A stretch of DNA of 64,000 bases from Schlesneria sp. DSM 10557 (GTDB taxonomy: Bacteria > Planctomycetota > Planctomycetia > Planctomycetales > Planctomycetaceae). The notes under the pieces were generated by a model, which worked only from the letters and a program-made list of their open reading frames with translations, was not told where the DNA came from and searched no databases. The DNA is taken from the NCBI RefSeq assembly GCF_041860085.1, contig NZ_CP124747.1, forward strand, positions 4,340,001 through 4,404,000, in the 5' to 3' direction. This document shows, piece by piece, positions 1-9,478 of the stretch; the first letter of the stretch is position 1; each line of letters begins with the position of its first letter. Position numbers and translations under genes: made by a program.

Positions 1-984
1 CATCCTCGGCCCGCTCGTAGCGTGGTCTTCACAGCCGACGGTCGACATGTCATATCGGCAGGTTTCGACGGTCGTGTCATCAAATGGCCGCGAGTTAAAA
101 ACCCCACCGCCCGACTGACGGTCGGAGAAAAACCCTGGGACATGGTAACCCTTCCGTCGATGGCGGCGTTGGCTTCTTTCTGTGACGAGCGACTGCAGCT
201 CCATTCGCTGGCTGATCTGCAGCCGGTAACAGAAATTACGTTATCCAGTGAACATGGTCCGATCTGCGCTGCGGTGGCCTCAGCCTCCGGGAACAGGTTG
301 GCTGTCAGCACCCGGTCGAAAACAATCCTTGTCGGAAAGACCGAACCTCACCTTACGCTCTTGCCGGTCGCCAAGGAGACCTCGCAAGGCAACAATCCCC
401 CCATCGTGTCCTTTCTCTCAGACGAGGTGACGCTGGTCGGAATCGATACTTTTCCGGAGTTGCGAGTGCAGGCGTGGAACTGTGACAACCGTCAACGCCT
501 CTTCTCTTATTCGTTGTCCAATGTGGTACCACATCGCCTCACGTTCGACGGTAACGACACCATGTGGACTGTGACGGATTCCAGCCTATTACAAATCAAG
601 CTCAGGACAGGCGAAATTCTTAGGAAGCTTCCCATCCAGGGGCGTGACGCCGGACGCATCGCCGCTTCGGGCGATGGGCAAATGCTGGCCGTCACTTACA
701 GCGACCGACGAATTGAACTGGTCGACGCTGATTCCCACGCCGTCCAGTCGACCATTTTCGGACATGTCGGAACCGTGGAAAAACTTCTCTTCACCAATGA
801 CGGGAAGACGCTACTTGCTCTGGATGCCGGTCACAATCTGCGGTTCTGGAATGTCTCTACCGGAACTGAGCTTTTGAGCTGGCATTTCCCGGTCAGAGCA
901 TTTGATCTGTCATCTGACAACAAAACGTTGACAATTTTCTACGAAGATCAGTTCGAAAGATTCGATCTGACGTCGCGAGAATAG
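1..984 (+). CDS. WD40-repeat protein, C-terminal part (5' end outside window)
   Basis: The frame is open from the first base, so the true start lies upstream; a GTG at 22 is internal to a repeat. The 327 visible codons hold degenerate WD40 blades: an opening unit with a 'SAGFDGRVIKW' ending, and a late unit reading 'GHVGTVEKLLFTNDGKTLLALDAG..LRFWN'. WD40 propellers are protein-interaction scaffolds, and in planctomycetes they often form the C-terminal half of large cytochrome c (PSD1/PSCyt) or kinase proteins. No catalytic motif is visible in the part present. The gene ends at TAG 982-984 and faces the minus-strand SDR gene. What is fused upstream cannot be told. Confidence 0.8.
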   Translation, partial: HPRPARSVVFTADGRHVISAGFDGRVIKWPRVKNPTARLTVGEKPWDMVTLPSMAALASFCDERLQLHSLADLQPVTEITLSSEHGPICAAVASASGNRLAVSTRSKTILVGKTEPHLTLLPVAKETSQGNNPPIVSFLSDEVTLVGIDTFPELRVQAWNCDNRQRLFSYSLSNVVPHRLTFDGNDTMWTVTDSSLLQIKLRTGEILRKLPIQGRDAGRIAASGDGQMLAVTYSDRRIELVDADSHAVQSTIFGHVGTVEKLLFTNDGKTLLALDAGHNLRFWNVSTGTELLSWHFPVRAFDLSSDNKTLTIFYEDQFERFDLTSRE

Positions 985-1133
985 GCCCTGTTTATTGTCA
1001 GAATGTGTCTCTCATTCCGCAGGCGCCCGTCACGATGGATCGAGCCAGCCCGGGCTGCACACCCAGAGCGTAAATCCTGTTTAGCGATCCGCTTCTCACA
1101 TAGCCTGAAAATGACCCTTTGTGTCCGCCCGGA

Positions 1134-1991
1134 TCATGCAGCCCGTTTCAGCGAGGCATTTTCGGTCGGTCGAGATTCTATGGTATTGGGGACGGTCCGT
1201 TTTTTCCGGCTCAGATGATTGAGAAAGTCCAGAAATCCCGGAGCCATCCACTTCATATTCCACAGAAAGTGAGCCAGCAGCCCCACGAGGGGCATGCGGT
1301 GATTGTACCTGATGGCTCTGATCGCCTTCCGGGCAACGGCTTCCACGGTCGTGCAGACCCACTGGGGTGGCTCGGGAACCGTCTTCCGTTCCTTGCTGGT
1401 GGCACACTTGCGGTACAGATCGGTTTTGACGGGGCCGGGACACAGCGACGTGACGTGCAGCCCGCGGCGTCCGTATTCGGCTCGCAGCGATTCCGAGAAG
1501 CCAATCAAACCAAATTTGCTGGTGTGATAGCCGGCAAAGCGGCCTCCTGCCACGAGGCCCGCGATACTGCAAATATTCAGAATATGTCCTTCCGGACGTT
1601 CCAGCAGAGACGGCAGTAACTCGCGAGTAATCTGAATCGGAGCGAGCAGATTAATTCCCATTAACCAGTCCCACTGCTCGGCGGTCATCGTATGCGTCGG
1701 ACCGTAGAAAGCGACGCCCGCGTTGTTCACGAGAATATCGACACCGCCCCACTCTTCTGTAAGTGCCGTGACGGCTGCCGTTATCTCGGCCGGTTTCGTC
1801 AGATCGACCTTTCGTGAGGCAGAACTCACACCCAGGGCGCGAATTTCGTCGCCGACGGCAGCCATCCCCTCTGCGTTCACATCCCACAGGTAGACATCGG
1901 CACCCTCACGAGCCAGCGCGAGCGCGATTCCACGACCGAGGCCCGACGCACCACCCGTGACCAATGCCTGTTTGCCTCGAATTGATTTCAT
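1134..1991 (-). CDS. SDR-family NAD(P)-dependent oxidoreductase
   Basis: A 285-residue classical short-chain dehydrogenase/reductase. The Rossmann glycine motif TGGASGLG is at about residues 12-19, NNAGVAF marks beta-4, and the catalytic YHTSK (YxxxK) is present with the usual upstream Ser in the 'NICSIAG' segment. ATG at 1991 is preferred because it sits just before the beta-1 strand; the frame stays open about 28 codons further up without homology-like sequence. The 'LCPGPVKTDLYRK' segment follows the active site as is usual for the family. The C-terminal 50 residues are basic and rather hydrophobic, as in SDRs that associate with membranes. Substrate cannot be predicted. Confidence 0.9.
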   Translation of the reverse strand: MKSIRGKQALVTGGASGLGRGIALALAREGADVYLWDVNAEGMAAVGDEIRALGVSSASRKVDLTKPAEITAAVTALTEEWGGVDILVNNAGVAFYGPTHTMTAEQWDWLMGINLLAPIQITRELLPSLLERPEGHILNICSIAGLVAGGRFAGYHTSKFGLIGFSESLRAEYGRRGLHVTSLCPGPVKTDLYRKCATSKERKTVPEPPQWVCTTVEAVARKAIRAIRYNHRMPLVGLLAHFLWNMKWMAPGFLDFLNHLSRKKRTVPNTIESRPTENASLKRAA

Positions 1992-2094
1992 CAATCTCGT
2001 TCCGAATGAGGAGCCATGTAAGCCGTTCAACTGCAATTCTTCGACGCTGCTCGCGTCTGTCATCGGACATCTCATGTCCGTCGCCCGGTCTTCC

Positions 2095-3453
2095 TCACGA
2101 CAGGAGTTTGAGGATGGCCTGCTTGACGTAGTCTTCCATCTGATCCCATTCCCTGATCATCTTCTGGATCTGCGGCGGCAGATTCGCTGGTACCGTGGGA
2201 CCGTTCGTCGGAGGTGGATTGTCAGGCGTGTTGTTAGCCGGAGGTGGCTGAGTCCCGTGGGGGTATTCGATCGGGCCTTCAGGTCCATGGACGGCGTTCG
2301 AATACATCAACTGAATCGGTGCCGTGCCACTTCCATCCGCCAGGGGGACTTCTCGAAAGGCGACAGCCAGGTCGACCGCTTCCGAAATCGGATAGTCGGC
2401 GATCTCGTCTCCATTGTCAGAGGTCCATCCCAGGAAGCCCTTTCCATTTGGACTTTCGAGTGCATCATCGACATCCGGATCGGTTCGTACTTCCTGCAAC
2501 TGGTGATAGAACGTCGCGACAACATTCTTCCAGCTGGCGTCGAAGACCGGAATTCCGTTGGTTCGACCACCAGAGAGGCGTTCCGAGTAGACACCGACGG
2601 CGTAATAGATCGTGTTGTCGTCAGGCCGGACAGAACCGTGGTAGCCCGCCAGCCCCTCTGTGGAATCCTCGGTCGATCCGCCATTGGGATCTGCCAGAAC
2701 ACATCCTTTGGGAAGCATGAAGTTCACCACCGTGTTGGCAAGATCCCGTCCGGCAAACAAATTCTGGCGATAAAGGCTTTCAATCTGAGCTTCGAGTTCA
2801 GCCTTCGTCACACGCTGCGGTTTCCATCCCGTCAGAAAGAACGAACCCACAAACTGTGATGAAATCGGCTTGTTATCAAAGTATTGCAGAAGCACATTGT
2901 TCAACCTTCGATCCGCCATTGCTGCGGCAAGCTTTTTGTCGATACTTCGCCAGTCACTCGATTCCCATGCCTCGGAGTCCCCGACATAGATATTCATGTA
3001 CTTGAGATCGCGGATGGTTCGCCCACCTCGATACTTCAGGTCCTGGGCAGGAGCCGGTGCAACACCATCCGCGATGGCTGCAGCCGAAGCCGACGAGGCG
3101 ATCTGGTAAGGAGTCCCCGCGTACCCCATACCTGGTCGGCCATTCATCACAGGCATTGCCCGACCGTCGAACTGGCCACCAGCACTGGCCAGCAGCGGAT
3201 AATTCCCCGCTGCGGGTCGCGTATGAGCCATTTGAGAGACCGCGGCACCCGGTAGAATGCCAAACTGGCCCGCTCTGGCAGCTTGAGCAAGCTGCGGCGG
3301 TTGACCCGCAATCGGAGGATTGGAGATCGAACGTGTATTGGTCGGCGGGACGACGCGGTCACGATATGACGAACGCAGGCCCATGGGATCACTGCTGGTG
3401 CAGCCAGTGACCCAGGTCATCAATATCATCAGAAATACGGACTTCCGTGCCAT
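2095..3453 (-). CDS. Putative lipoprotein of unknown function
   Basis: A 452-residue protein starting at ATG 3453, chosen because it begins a lipoprotein signal: a basic start, a hydrophobic stretch, and a lipobox VTGC with Cys at residue 18. The frame is open upstream, but that extension is arginine-rich and unlike a signal peptide. The following 100 residues are low complexity (Ala/Gly/Pro). The central part is well folded-looking, with 'FVGSFFLTGWKPQRVTKAELEAQ' type text, and the tail is proline/asparagine-rich before a short amphipathic helix. I do not recognise a family. It lies between the SDR and the pseudouridine synthase genes, all on the minus strand. Cell-envelope location is inferred from the lipobox only. 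Confidence 0.7.
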   Translation of the reverse strand: MARKSVFLMILMTWVTGCTSSDPMGLRSSYRDRVVPPTNTRSISNPPIAGQPPQLAQAARAGQFGILPGAAVSQMAHTRPAAGNYPLLASAGGQFDGRAMPVMNGRPGMGYAGTPYQIASSASAAAIADGVAPAPAQDLKYRGGRTIRDLKYMNIYVGDSEAWESSDWRSIDKKLAAAMADRRLNNVLLQYFDNKPISSQFVGSFFLTGWKPQRVTKAELEAQIESLYRQNLFAGRDLANTVVNFMLPKGCVLADPNGGSTEDSTEGLAGYHGSVRPDDNTIYYAVGVYSERLSGGRTNGIPVFDASWKNVVATFYHQLQEVRTDPDVDDALESPNGKGFLGWTSDNGDEIADYPISEAVDLAVAFREVPLADGSGTAPIQLMYSNAVHGPEGPIEYPHGTQPPPANNTPDNPPPTNGPTVPANLPPQIQKMIREWDQMEDYVKQAILKLLS

Positions 3454-3596
3454 TTCATGCGTCCTTCGCAAGAACCGTCTCAGAAAGAAACGGCGATTTC
3501 GGCCGCTAGATAGCAAAACGGCCAATTTCTGAATAGGCATCTTCTGCCGGAGCCGAAGCCGGGGATCATCCGTTCCCTCAACTCAGCAACCGCCCA

Positions 3597-4574
3597 TCAG
3601 ATGGCACGCACGAGATCCAGAGCCTGCTCGAAGTCCGGAGGAAGAGGGGCCGTGAAGGTGTGCCATTCGCTCGTCATGGGGTGTGCGAACGACAGTTCGG
3701 CGGCGTGGAGGGCCTGCCGGGGAATATACGGTGACATGGGGGCAAGTTCGGGCCCGCCGGCGACAGGTCGAACACGATCGGGTTTCAGTTCCCCGAACGG
3801 TCCGTAGAAATCGTCCCCGACGACGGGGTGGCCGATGGTCGACAAGTGGACGCGAATCTGGTGCAGCCGCCCCGTGCGGGGCTTAGCCTTCACCAGAGTA
3901 TGTCGGGAAAACCGCTCAATCACCTCGAAGCTCGTCTTTGACGCCTTGGCATCAATGGCGTCGGCCTGGCAGGACATCAATGCGCTGGCACCGCTGCGAG
4001 CACGCCCAATCGGCAGATCGATCGTCCCGGAATCCTCTTTTAGCACTCCGTCTACGAGTGCCAGATACGATTTCGAAATTCGCTCTCGCTGAAACTGCAT
4101 GGAGAGCAGCCGATGCGAAAGATGATCTTTGGCCAGAGCGACAACACCACTGGTATCCCGATCCAGCCGATGTACGACCCCCGGCTTGAACTGGCCGGGA
4201 AACTGGGCATTCTGATCGAGATAATGCTGGACTGCGTTTGTGAGCGTGCCGGAAGGGTTCTGCCCCGTCGGATGGACAATCAAGCCCGCAGGCTTGTTAA
4301 CGATGAGCAGCCACTGGTCTTCAAACACGACACCGAACGAAATCTCTTCGGCCGGCATCAGGTTGTCGGGGGGCTCGAGCAGCCGAACCGTAACCACTTC
4401 ATTGGTAAAGACACGACGTTCCGGGGCAGCCACGACCCCTTCCACGGTGACCTGCCCGGCACGGACCATCCGGTGCATTCGCCACGCGGTGTAGCTGCGA
4501 AAATGCTTCACCAGAAATGTGTCGACGCGACATCCCGATAAATAACTTTCAACAACCAGTGTCGCGGAGTGCAT
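3597..4574 (-). CDS. RluA-family pseudouridine synthase
   Basis: This enzyme converts uridine to pseudouridine in rRNA or tRNA. ATG 4574 gives 325 residues. An S4 RNA-binding region occupies roughly residues 10-65 ('RMVRAGQVTVEGVVAAPERRV'), followed by the RluA catalytic domain with motif I 'GVVHRLDRDTSGVVALAKD' holding the catalytic Asp in HRLDRDTSG. The downstream 'TGRLHQIRVHL' motif is also intact, so the protein should be active. RluC and RluD types share this architecture and cannot be separated by eye. An in-frame upstream extension to 4658 is basic and unlikely to be translated. Confidence 0.92.
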   Translation of the reverse strand: MHSATLVVESYLSGCRVDTFLVKHFRSYTAWRMHRMVRAGQVTVEGVVAAPERRVFTNEVVTVRLLEPPDNLMPAEEISFGVVFEDQWLLIVNKPAGLIVHPTGQNPSGTLTNAVQHYLDQNAQFPGQFKPGVVHRLDRDTSGVVALAKDHLSHRLLSMQFQRERISKSYLALVDGVLKEDSGTIDLPIGRARSGASALMSCQADAIDAKASKTSFEVIERFSRHTLVKAKPRTGRLHQIRVHLSTIGHPVVGDDFYGPFGELKPDRVRPVAGGPELAPMSPYIPRQALHAAELSFAHPMTSEWHTFTAPLPPDFEQALDLVRAI

Positions 4575-4689
4575 GCGGCTGCATATCGCCTGTTTACGTT
4601 TTCGTGAATGAGCCGTTCCGACGACGGCTCGTACGGCTATCTTAGCGGATCTTGCCAAATGTGCTGCACTGCACGCGTCTCGTCAATCC

Positions 4690-7600
4690 TCATTTCTGGG
4701 GCGATTCCGTCTTCTCTTTGCTCTCGGCCGAGTCTGTCGGGGGAGATTCCACGAGATCATCGACTTCTTCCACGTCTGCAGCAGGGGGTTCGAGCTCCAC
4801 TTGTTCCCCCGTCAGACATTCCAGATAAAACCGCAGAATGGGTCGCAGTGGCGTCGCAGGATTCGTCTGCAATGCCTGACGGATCGACTTGCCAGCATCT
4901 TCAACCAGGCCCGCTTCCATCTGCACCAGGGCGATCTGGTAAGTCAGATTGGCCCCTTCGAAACGGAGCCCCTGAACCAGTCCGGCGTTCGCATTGATTG
5001 ATGACGACGGATAGGAATCGGGTCCCATCCACAGCGGGTTCAGCGTAAGGAACGGGAGCGTGTACAAGGCCAGGGGGACGGGCTGCGTTGCCACGGCGCT
5101 CCGCTGATCGGTCCACAGTTTGATCGTACGGACATGATTCGCGAGGCAGAGTGCCGTGATCGCCGCGGAATCACGCCACCCGGTCAGCGACGTATCGGTG
5201 GCAAAGCCCTCGAGACTTTCGAGCAGGCCCTCGGCATCCACTCCCTGCCCGACTTCCAGCAACCAACTGGCAAGAGCCAGTTTCGCTGGAGGATTCCGTT
5301 CGAGATAGATCGCGTCCTCTTCCAGGATTTTAATCGCACTCAGCAAATACCCCATCTGGTAGGCACCACTGGCGACCTGGAACCGGTCAGAACCGTCGTC
5401 CAGTCGCTTCGAGATAGCGGATTCGATCTGCGCCATCGGCTCACTCAACTGATCGATCGCGTCGATAATTGCTTCCCGCTCCTGTCGCTGTTCGGTGGTC
5501 ATCGACTTCGAGTAGGGTCTTAACACCTTGAGCTTATTCAAGAGATTGAGCTGCACATCTCGCTTATCCATCATCTGGTACTGACGCAGCAGCATCTGCA
5601 GCGTTCCCGCGTCATCCGGTTCGAGGGCAGCAGCCTGCCGCAGTGCGACGACCGTCTGGTAGTATCTCAACAGGTTGGAACCGCCCGGGGCGTCACCCTG
5701 ATTCACGATCATCGTTTCGAGTTGCCCCAGCAGCGAATAGCTCATCCCCAGGACGCGATAACCCTCAGCCGAGTTAGGCTCTTCACGCAGACCTTCATTC
5801 GCGTGTCGAATCGCCAGGAGCGCACAGGCAGCACGGGCCGAGTTGGGCATCCCCCCCGTCAGTGTTCCCAGTTGGATGAAGTGCTGACCTGCCTGGACCC
5901 CGGCCGGAATTGTCGGTCGCCGCAGCGAGAACAGGTTGTCGTAGGTCGTCGCCGGTTTTGACCACTCTCGAGTCAGATCTTCCGTGTTCACCGCGGGGGT
6001 ACGAAAGCCCCACTTTACAAGGTCGAAGGGGTGATCCTTGCGATAATTCGTCGTCAAAGGGTCAGTCGTATCGGTCCGAACGAAGATCGCGGTGGCCGAC
6101 TTCAAACTGGCCAGCTCGAATTCGTCGGACGACAACAGTGAGAAAAATGTGGGATAGTCAGGGGGTGGAACAGGTCCGTTCAGACGTGGCCAGGCCTGGC
6201 GAAGTTGATATTTGTCGAACGTCGCTTTCCAGACCTCCGGTTCACCGCTTCCAATCACATTATCCTGCTTCTGTCGCAGTGCCTTACGTGTCCGGTTGTG
6301 CAGATCGAGTAAATTGCTGGTTCCCTTGCCGAAATACAGTCCTGCCCGGCTGTCCACGAATGGCTTCACGCCACCCCAGATCATCAGGTCACCCTGCCGC
6401 AACGAGAAGTTAAAGGGGGTCTGGTCGACGAGATCCGCAGTGATGTCCTGATACTCGGACATGGCCGCGGCGAGATGGCTGTCGAATCCCATGCCGGTCC
6501 GTTTGCCCGCCGGGCCGTCCAGCCGGCCGCTCAGAATCAGCCAGGCAAACGCAAAGAAACTGAGAACGGTTACCGCCCGCCCACCACGAGAAAACAAGAG
6601 CTCTCGCCAGTCGATGGAATAGACCTGGCCGAATCGATCGCGGTACCACTCCTGGGCGTTCACCGTACAGATGACGCAGTTGACCAGACTGGCGACGGCC
6701 AGCTCGTGCATCGCGAACAGGCTGAGCACATTGACGCTCAGAAACGCCAGATAGTGGGAGACACGCACACGGGACCTGTTCAACAGCATCGTCACGATCG
6801 TCATGCCAAACAGCACCAGCGTGGCGATGGAACGGTGATTGATCGTTCGCCAGAAGAAGGGCTTGACGAGGGGATGATAAATCTGATCCGCCACAGAAGG
6901 TTGCGGGTAGGCAAACCGGAAGGCGGGATACTCGGTCGAGTACAACCGCAGCGGGGCCAGCCAGACTTCATAGGTGAAGGGATGAACGGCCATCACAATG
7001 AAGCTGGCGGCAGTGACCTGCGTGAGTCGACGGCGTAATCCCGTCCCCGAAGCACTATCCGAAAGCCATTCACCCGCCGTCCAGGCAAGAATCAACAGGA
7101 ATCCAATCCAGGCACGCGGGTCGAGCTGAGCCCAGACCAGCAGCGTTGGCACGAGTAACCAGACGCGGCCTGATTCTTCGCTCTCTTCCGATTTGACCAG
7201 TATCCACAGAACCAGACTGACACCCAGCAGGGTGACCAGTTCGGGCTGGATCGTGAACTGGGGATAGCAAACCAGAAGTGCCAGCGCGGCACACAGCGAA
7301 CCCCACCATGTGCGAATATTCATCCGCAACGCGTGAACCAGCAGACCGAACGTCAAAGCGGCCAGCAGGCCCTGGACGACAGAAAGCCCGATTCCACCAC
7401 CGATGGCGTAGAAACCGGCACTGACGACGTCGAACAACCACGAGAGATTCACCCAGCGTCGCTCGCTGGCCGTATACGAGAAGACATCTTTGGCCGGCGG
7501 CAGCAAACCGTTTTGCAGGAGATACTGACCCGTCTTCAGATGGACCAGCGTCCGGGTCTCGCTGATCTGCGAAATTCCCAAAAGCAGCGCCAAACCGACG

Positions 7601-7893
7601 ACGACCCAGCGCAACACGAAATCGCCACGGATCGCTTCGTCTTCCACAAGTTCCGGCGTTAGCGGTTCCCATTCGGGCAAACCGTCATCGGCTAACGGAT
7701 CTTCGGGTGACGGGACTGCGGAGGACTCTGCAGGTGAGGTTGCAGTTTCCGGCAAGGGGTCCGGAGTCGATTTAGGATCAATCGTTTCGTCAGATGATTC
7801 GATCACGTTGTCACTCTTGGAAGTGTCGCCACGGACGCCGAAAGATATCGATGGTACGCAGACCGTTTTTCGCGGGTCAACCATCGGGTCCAA
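4690..7893 (-). CDS. Large multi-pass membrane protein, GT-C-like with C-terminal TPR-like region
   Basis: 1067 residues. The first ~95 residues are acidic, Ser/Pro/Glu-rich and probably disordered. A hydrophobic half follows (about residues 95-470) with roughly ten likely membrane segments. Its segment 'GLLPPAKDVFSYTASERRWVNLSWLFDV' resembles the first lumenal loop of GT-C membrane glycosyltransferases. The soluble half carries helical TPR-like pairs such as 'NEGLREEPNSAEGYRVLGMSYSLLGQ' and ends in a charged tail. The likely role is transfer of a lipid-linked sugar or polymer export, but no GT-C catalytic DxD is certain. The ATG at 7893 is the first in frame; later starts are possible because the N-terminus is low complexity. 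Confidence 0.7.
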   Translation of the reverse strand: MDPMVDPRKTVCVPSISFGVRGDTSKSDNVIESSDETIDPKSTPDPLPETATSPAESSAVPSPEDPLADDGLPEWEPLTPELVEDEAIRGDFVLRWVVVGLALLLGISQISETRTLVHLKTGQYLLQNGLLPPAKDVFSYTASERRWVNLSWLFDVVSAGFYAIGGGIGLSVVQGLLAALTFGLLVHALRMNIRTWWGSLCAALALLVCYPQFTIQPELVTLLGVSLVLWILVKSEESEESGRVWLLVPTLLVWAQLDPRAWIGFLLILAWTAGEWLSDSASGTGLRRRLTQVTAASFIVMAVHPFTYEVWLAPLRLYSTEYPAFRFAYPQPSVADQIYHPLVKPFFWRTINHRSIATLVLFGMTIVTMLLNRSRVRVSHYLAFLSVNVLSLFAMHELAVASLVNCVICTVNAQEWYRDRFGQVYSIDWRELLFSRGGRAVTVLSFFAFAWLILSGRLDGPAGKRTGMGFDSHLAAAMSEYQDITADLVDQTPFNFSLRQGDLMIWGGVKPFVDSRAGLYFGKGTSNLLDLHNRTRKALRQKQDNVIGSGEPEVWKATFDKYQLRQAWPRLNGPVPPPDYPTFFSLLSSDEFELASLKSATAIFVRTDTTDPLTTNYRKDHPFDLVKWGFRTPAVNTEDLTREWSKPATTYDNLFSLRRPTIPAGVQAGQHFIQLGTLTGGMPNSARAACALLAIRHANEGLREEPNSAEGYRVLGMSYSLLGQLETMIVNQGDAPGGSNLLRYYQTVVALRQAAALEPDDAGTLQMLLRQYQMMDKRDVQLNLLNKLKVLRPYSKSMTTEQRQEREAIIDAIDQLSEPMAQIESAISKRLDDGSDRFQVASGAYQMGYLLSAIKILEEDAIYLERNPPAKLALASWLLEVGQGVDAEGLLESLEGFATDTSLTGWRDSAAITALCLANHVRTIKLWTDQRSAVATQPVPLALYTLPFLTLNPLWMGPDSYPSSSINANAGLVQGLRFEGANLTYQIALVQMEAGLVEDAGKSIRQALQTNPATPLRPILRFYLECLTGEQVELEPPAADVEEVDDLVESPPTDSAESKEKTESPQK

Positions 7894-8122
7894 AGCGGGC
7901 CTACGCCGCCCTGATCGAATTCGTTGGAAGCGATTCCCCGCAACCCGAAATCAGTCCCGCAGAAAATGTTGCTGCTTCGTCAAAGACCAAGAATGTGGTC
8001 CCTTCGCATCCGCTGCGGCGACGAGTGAGAAGTCACTTCCCCTCACTCCAGATCGCCCCGAATGGGATACTGTCAGAGAGCCACGTCGGCGAGCCCGCGG
8101 CATGGCTGACGAAGACCGGAAA

Positions 8123-9283
8123 TCAGTAACGGACGCCCAGCGAAATAATGGCTGAATCGGCCAGCGTGAAGTTGGGAGAGGGTCCGTTGAATTTGGTCTG
8201 CCGGTCGAACACATATCCGACCTCGGCATTGAACGAGTATCGCTGGTGGTCCCAGCGGATGCCGGCCGTCAGACGCTGATCGATGAACTGAGCCCGTTCA
8301 CTGAGCGTCGGGTCCGAAAGGACAGTCTGCCACGATTCGGCCGTGTACTCATACTGACCATAGACCCAGAAATCGGCTCTGGCCCAGTTTCCCAGGAAAT
8401 AACTGATTTTCGACGTCGGAAACAGAGCTCGTACTTCCCAACGGTCATCCGGGGTCCAGATGAGTCCCGCGTGTGGCACGAACAGGGTATCGACACGGTC
8501 CCAGATGGCGAGTCCCAGCACGACTTTCCAGTGTTCACAGGCAGAATAGGTCAGGATCGCTCTTCCGTCGAAGTTGTAGGCGTTGGCATCCAGGGATGCT
8601 CCGTAAGTCTTTACGATCTGTGGATGAAAGGCGATCTGGGCACTCCACGGACCGTCATCGTAGAAACCCAGCATCAGATCACTGGAGAGTTGATCGACGT
8701 GCGGGGGAAGTGAAATTCCCCCCGGGCCTTCCCACCAGTGCGCACTGAACCACAACGTGGCGTCGAACAGCAGGCCGGGTGTCAGGACCCTCGCGTACTT
8801 GGCGTTGGAATTCCACTCGGTCATCTGCATGGCACCGGTCGTTCCAGATGCCGTGGACGAAGGGAGAAAACTGAACTCGTTGAACGTCGTCCAGCCGAGC
8901 CGGTAAGGCTGTGGTCCGTAAGATCCCGTCAGCATCTGCCAGCCGTACGGGTCAAAGTAGTTTTCAAGTATCGGATATTTGTACGGGGATAGCGGATTCA
9001 TCTCCGACAGCCGCTTCTGGATCCAGGGGTCCTGCCAGACGGCATCGATCGGATAGAAGACCGGAGGGCCCTGTGGATAGCCGTAGACCGGTTGGCCTGT
9101 ATAGATGGGCTGACCGGGCAACACCTGTTGCCCCTGCGGAAACCCATACGACGGATCTGCATAGGATTCAGGGACCAGCGGCTGCCCCGTCACCGAATCT
9201 GCGATCTGGGCGTGCTCATGCTCAAACACGACGTAGGGGTCGGCAGCAGAAATTGCAACGGCGAGAATCAGTGACGTGAGCAT
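8123..9283 (-). CDS. Secreted/outer-membrane beta-barrel-like protein
   Basis: 386 residues from ATG 9283, chosen because it starts a clean signal peptide (MLTSLILAVAISAADPY). After a Pro/Gly/Gln/Tyr-rich stretch at about residues 35-95, the protein alternates aromatic and polar residues in short strands ending in 'TLADSAIISLGVRY'. A final aromatic residue after an alternating strand is a hallmark of outer-membrane barrels. The frame stays open upstream to 9391, but that part is basic and not signal-like. It resembles planctomycete proteins annotated DUF6268-like, though that assignment is from memory. It is divergent from gltX. Confidence 0.65.
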   Translation of the reverse strand: MLTSLILAVAISAADPYVVFEHEHAQIADSVTGQPLVPESYADPSYGFPQGQQVLPGQPIYTGQPVYGYPQGPPVFYPIDAVWQDPWIQKRLSEMNPLSPYKYPILENYFDPYGWQMLTGSYGPQPYRLGWTTFNEFSFLPSSTASGTTGAMQMTEWNSNAKYARVLTPGLLFDATLWFSAHWWEGPGGISLPPHVDQLSSDLMLGFYDDGPWSAQIAFHPQIVKTYGASLDANAYNFDGRAILTYSACEHWKVVLGLAIWDRVDTLFVPHAGLIWTPDDRWEVRALFPTSKISYFLGNWARADFWVYGQYEYTAESWQTVLSDPTLSERAQFIDQRLTAGIRWDHQRYSFNAEVGYVFDRQTKFNGPSPNFTLADSAIISLGVRY

Positions 9284-9478
9284 AACAGGCGATTTGTAAC
9301 CGGAATCGCAAAACCGGTAGAGATGAATTTTTGGGCTCAACCCTCGCCGTCGGTGAATCCGAATCCATAGAATCGCTGCATTCCATCGCATTCCCGCTCA
9401 AACTGCCCTCCAATCCGGGCCACAAGTTATTTGATTAAAATAACTTAATGTAAACCAAATTCAGTGAGATCTGCTGCA
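9284..9478. promoter_or_regulatory. Divergent intergenic region between the barrel protein gene and gltX
   Basis: About 195 bases separate the two divergent starts. The segment around 9428-9460 is markedly AT-rich (TTGATTAAAATAACTTAATG) and is the obvious place for the gltX promoter. I cannot fix -35 and -10 elements with confidence. Confidence 0.35.

Noticed and set aside
1957..2859. 300-codon plus-strand frame opposite the lipoprotein gene
   Set aside because: Arginine/isoleucine-rich antisense frame with no signal or domain; the minus strand has a lipobox.
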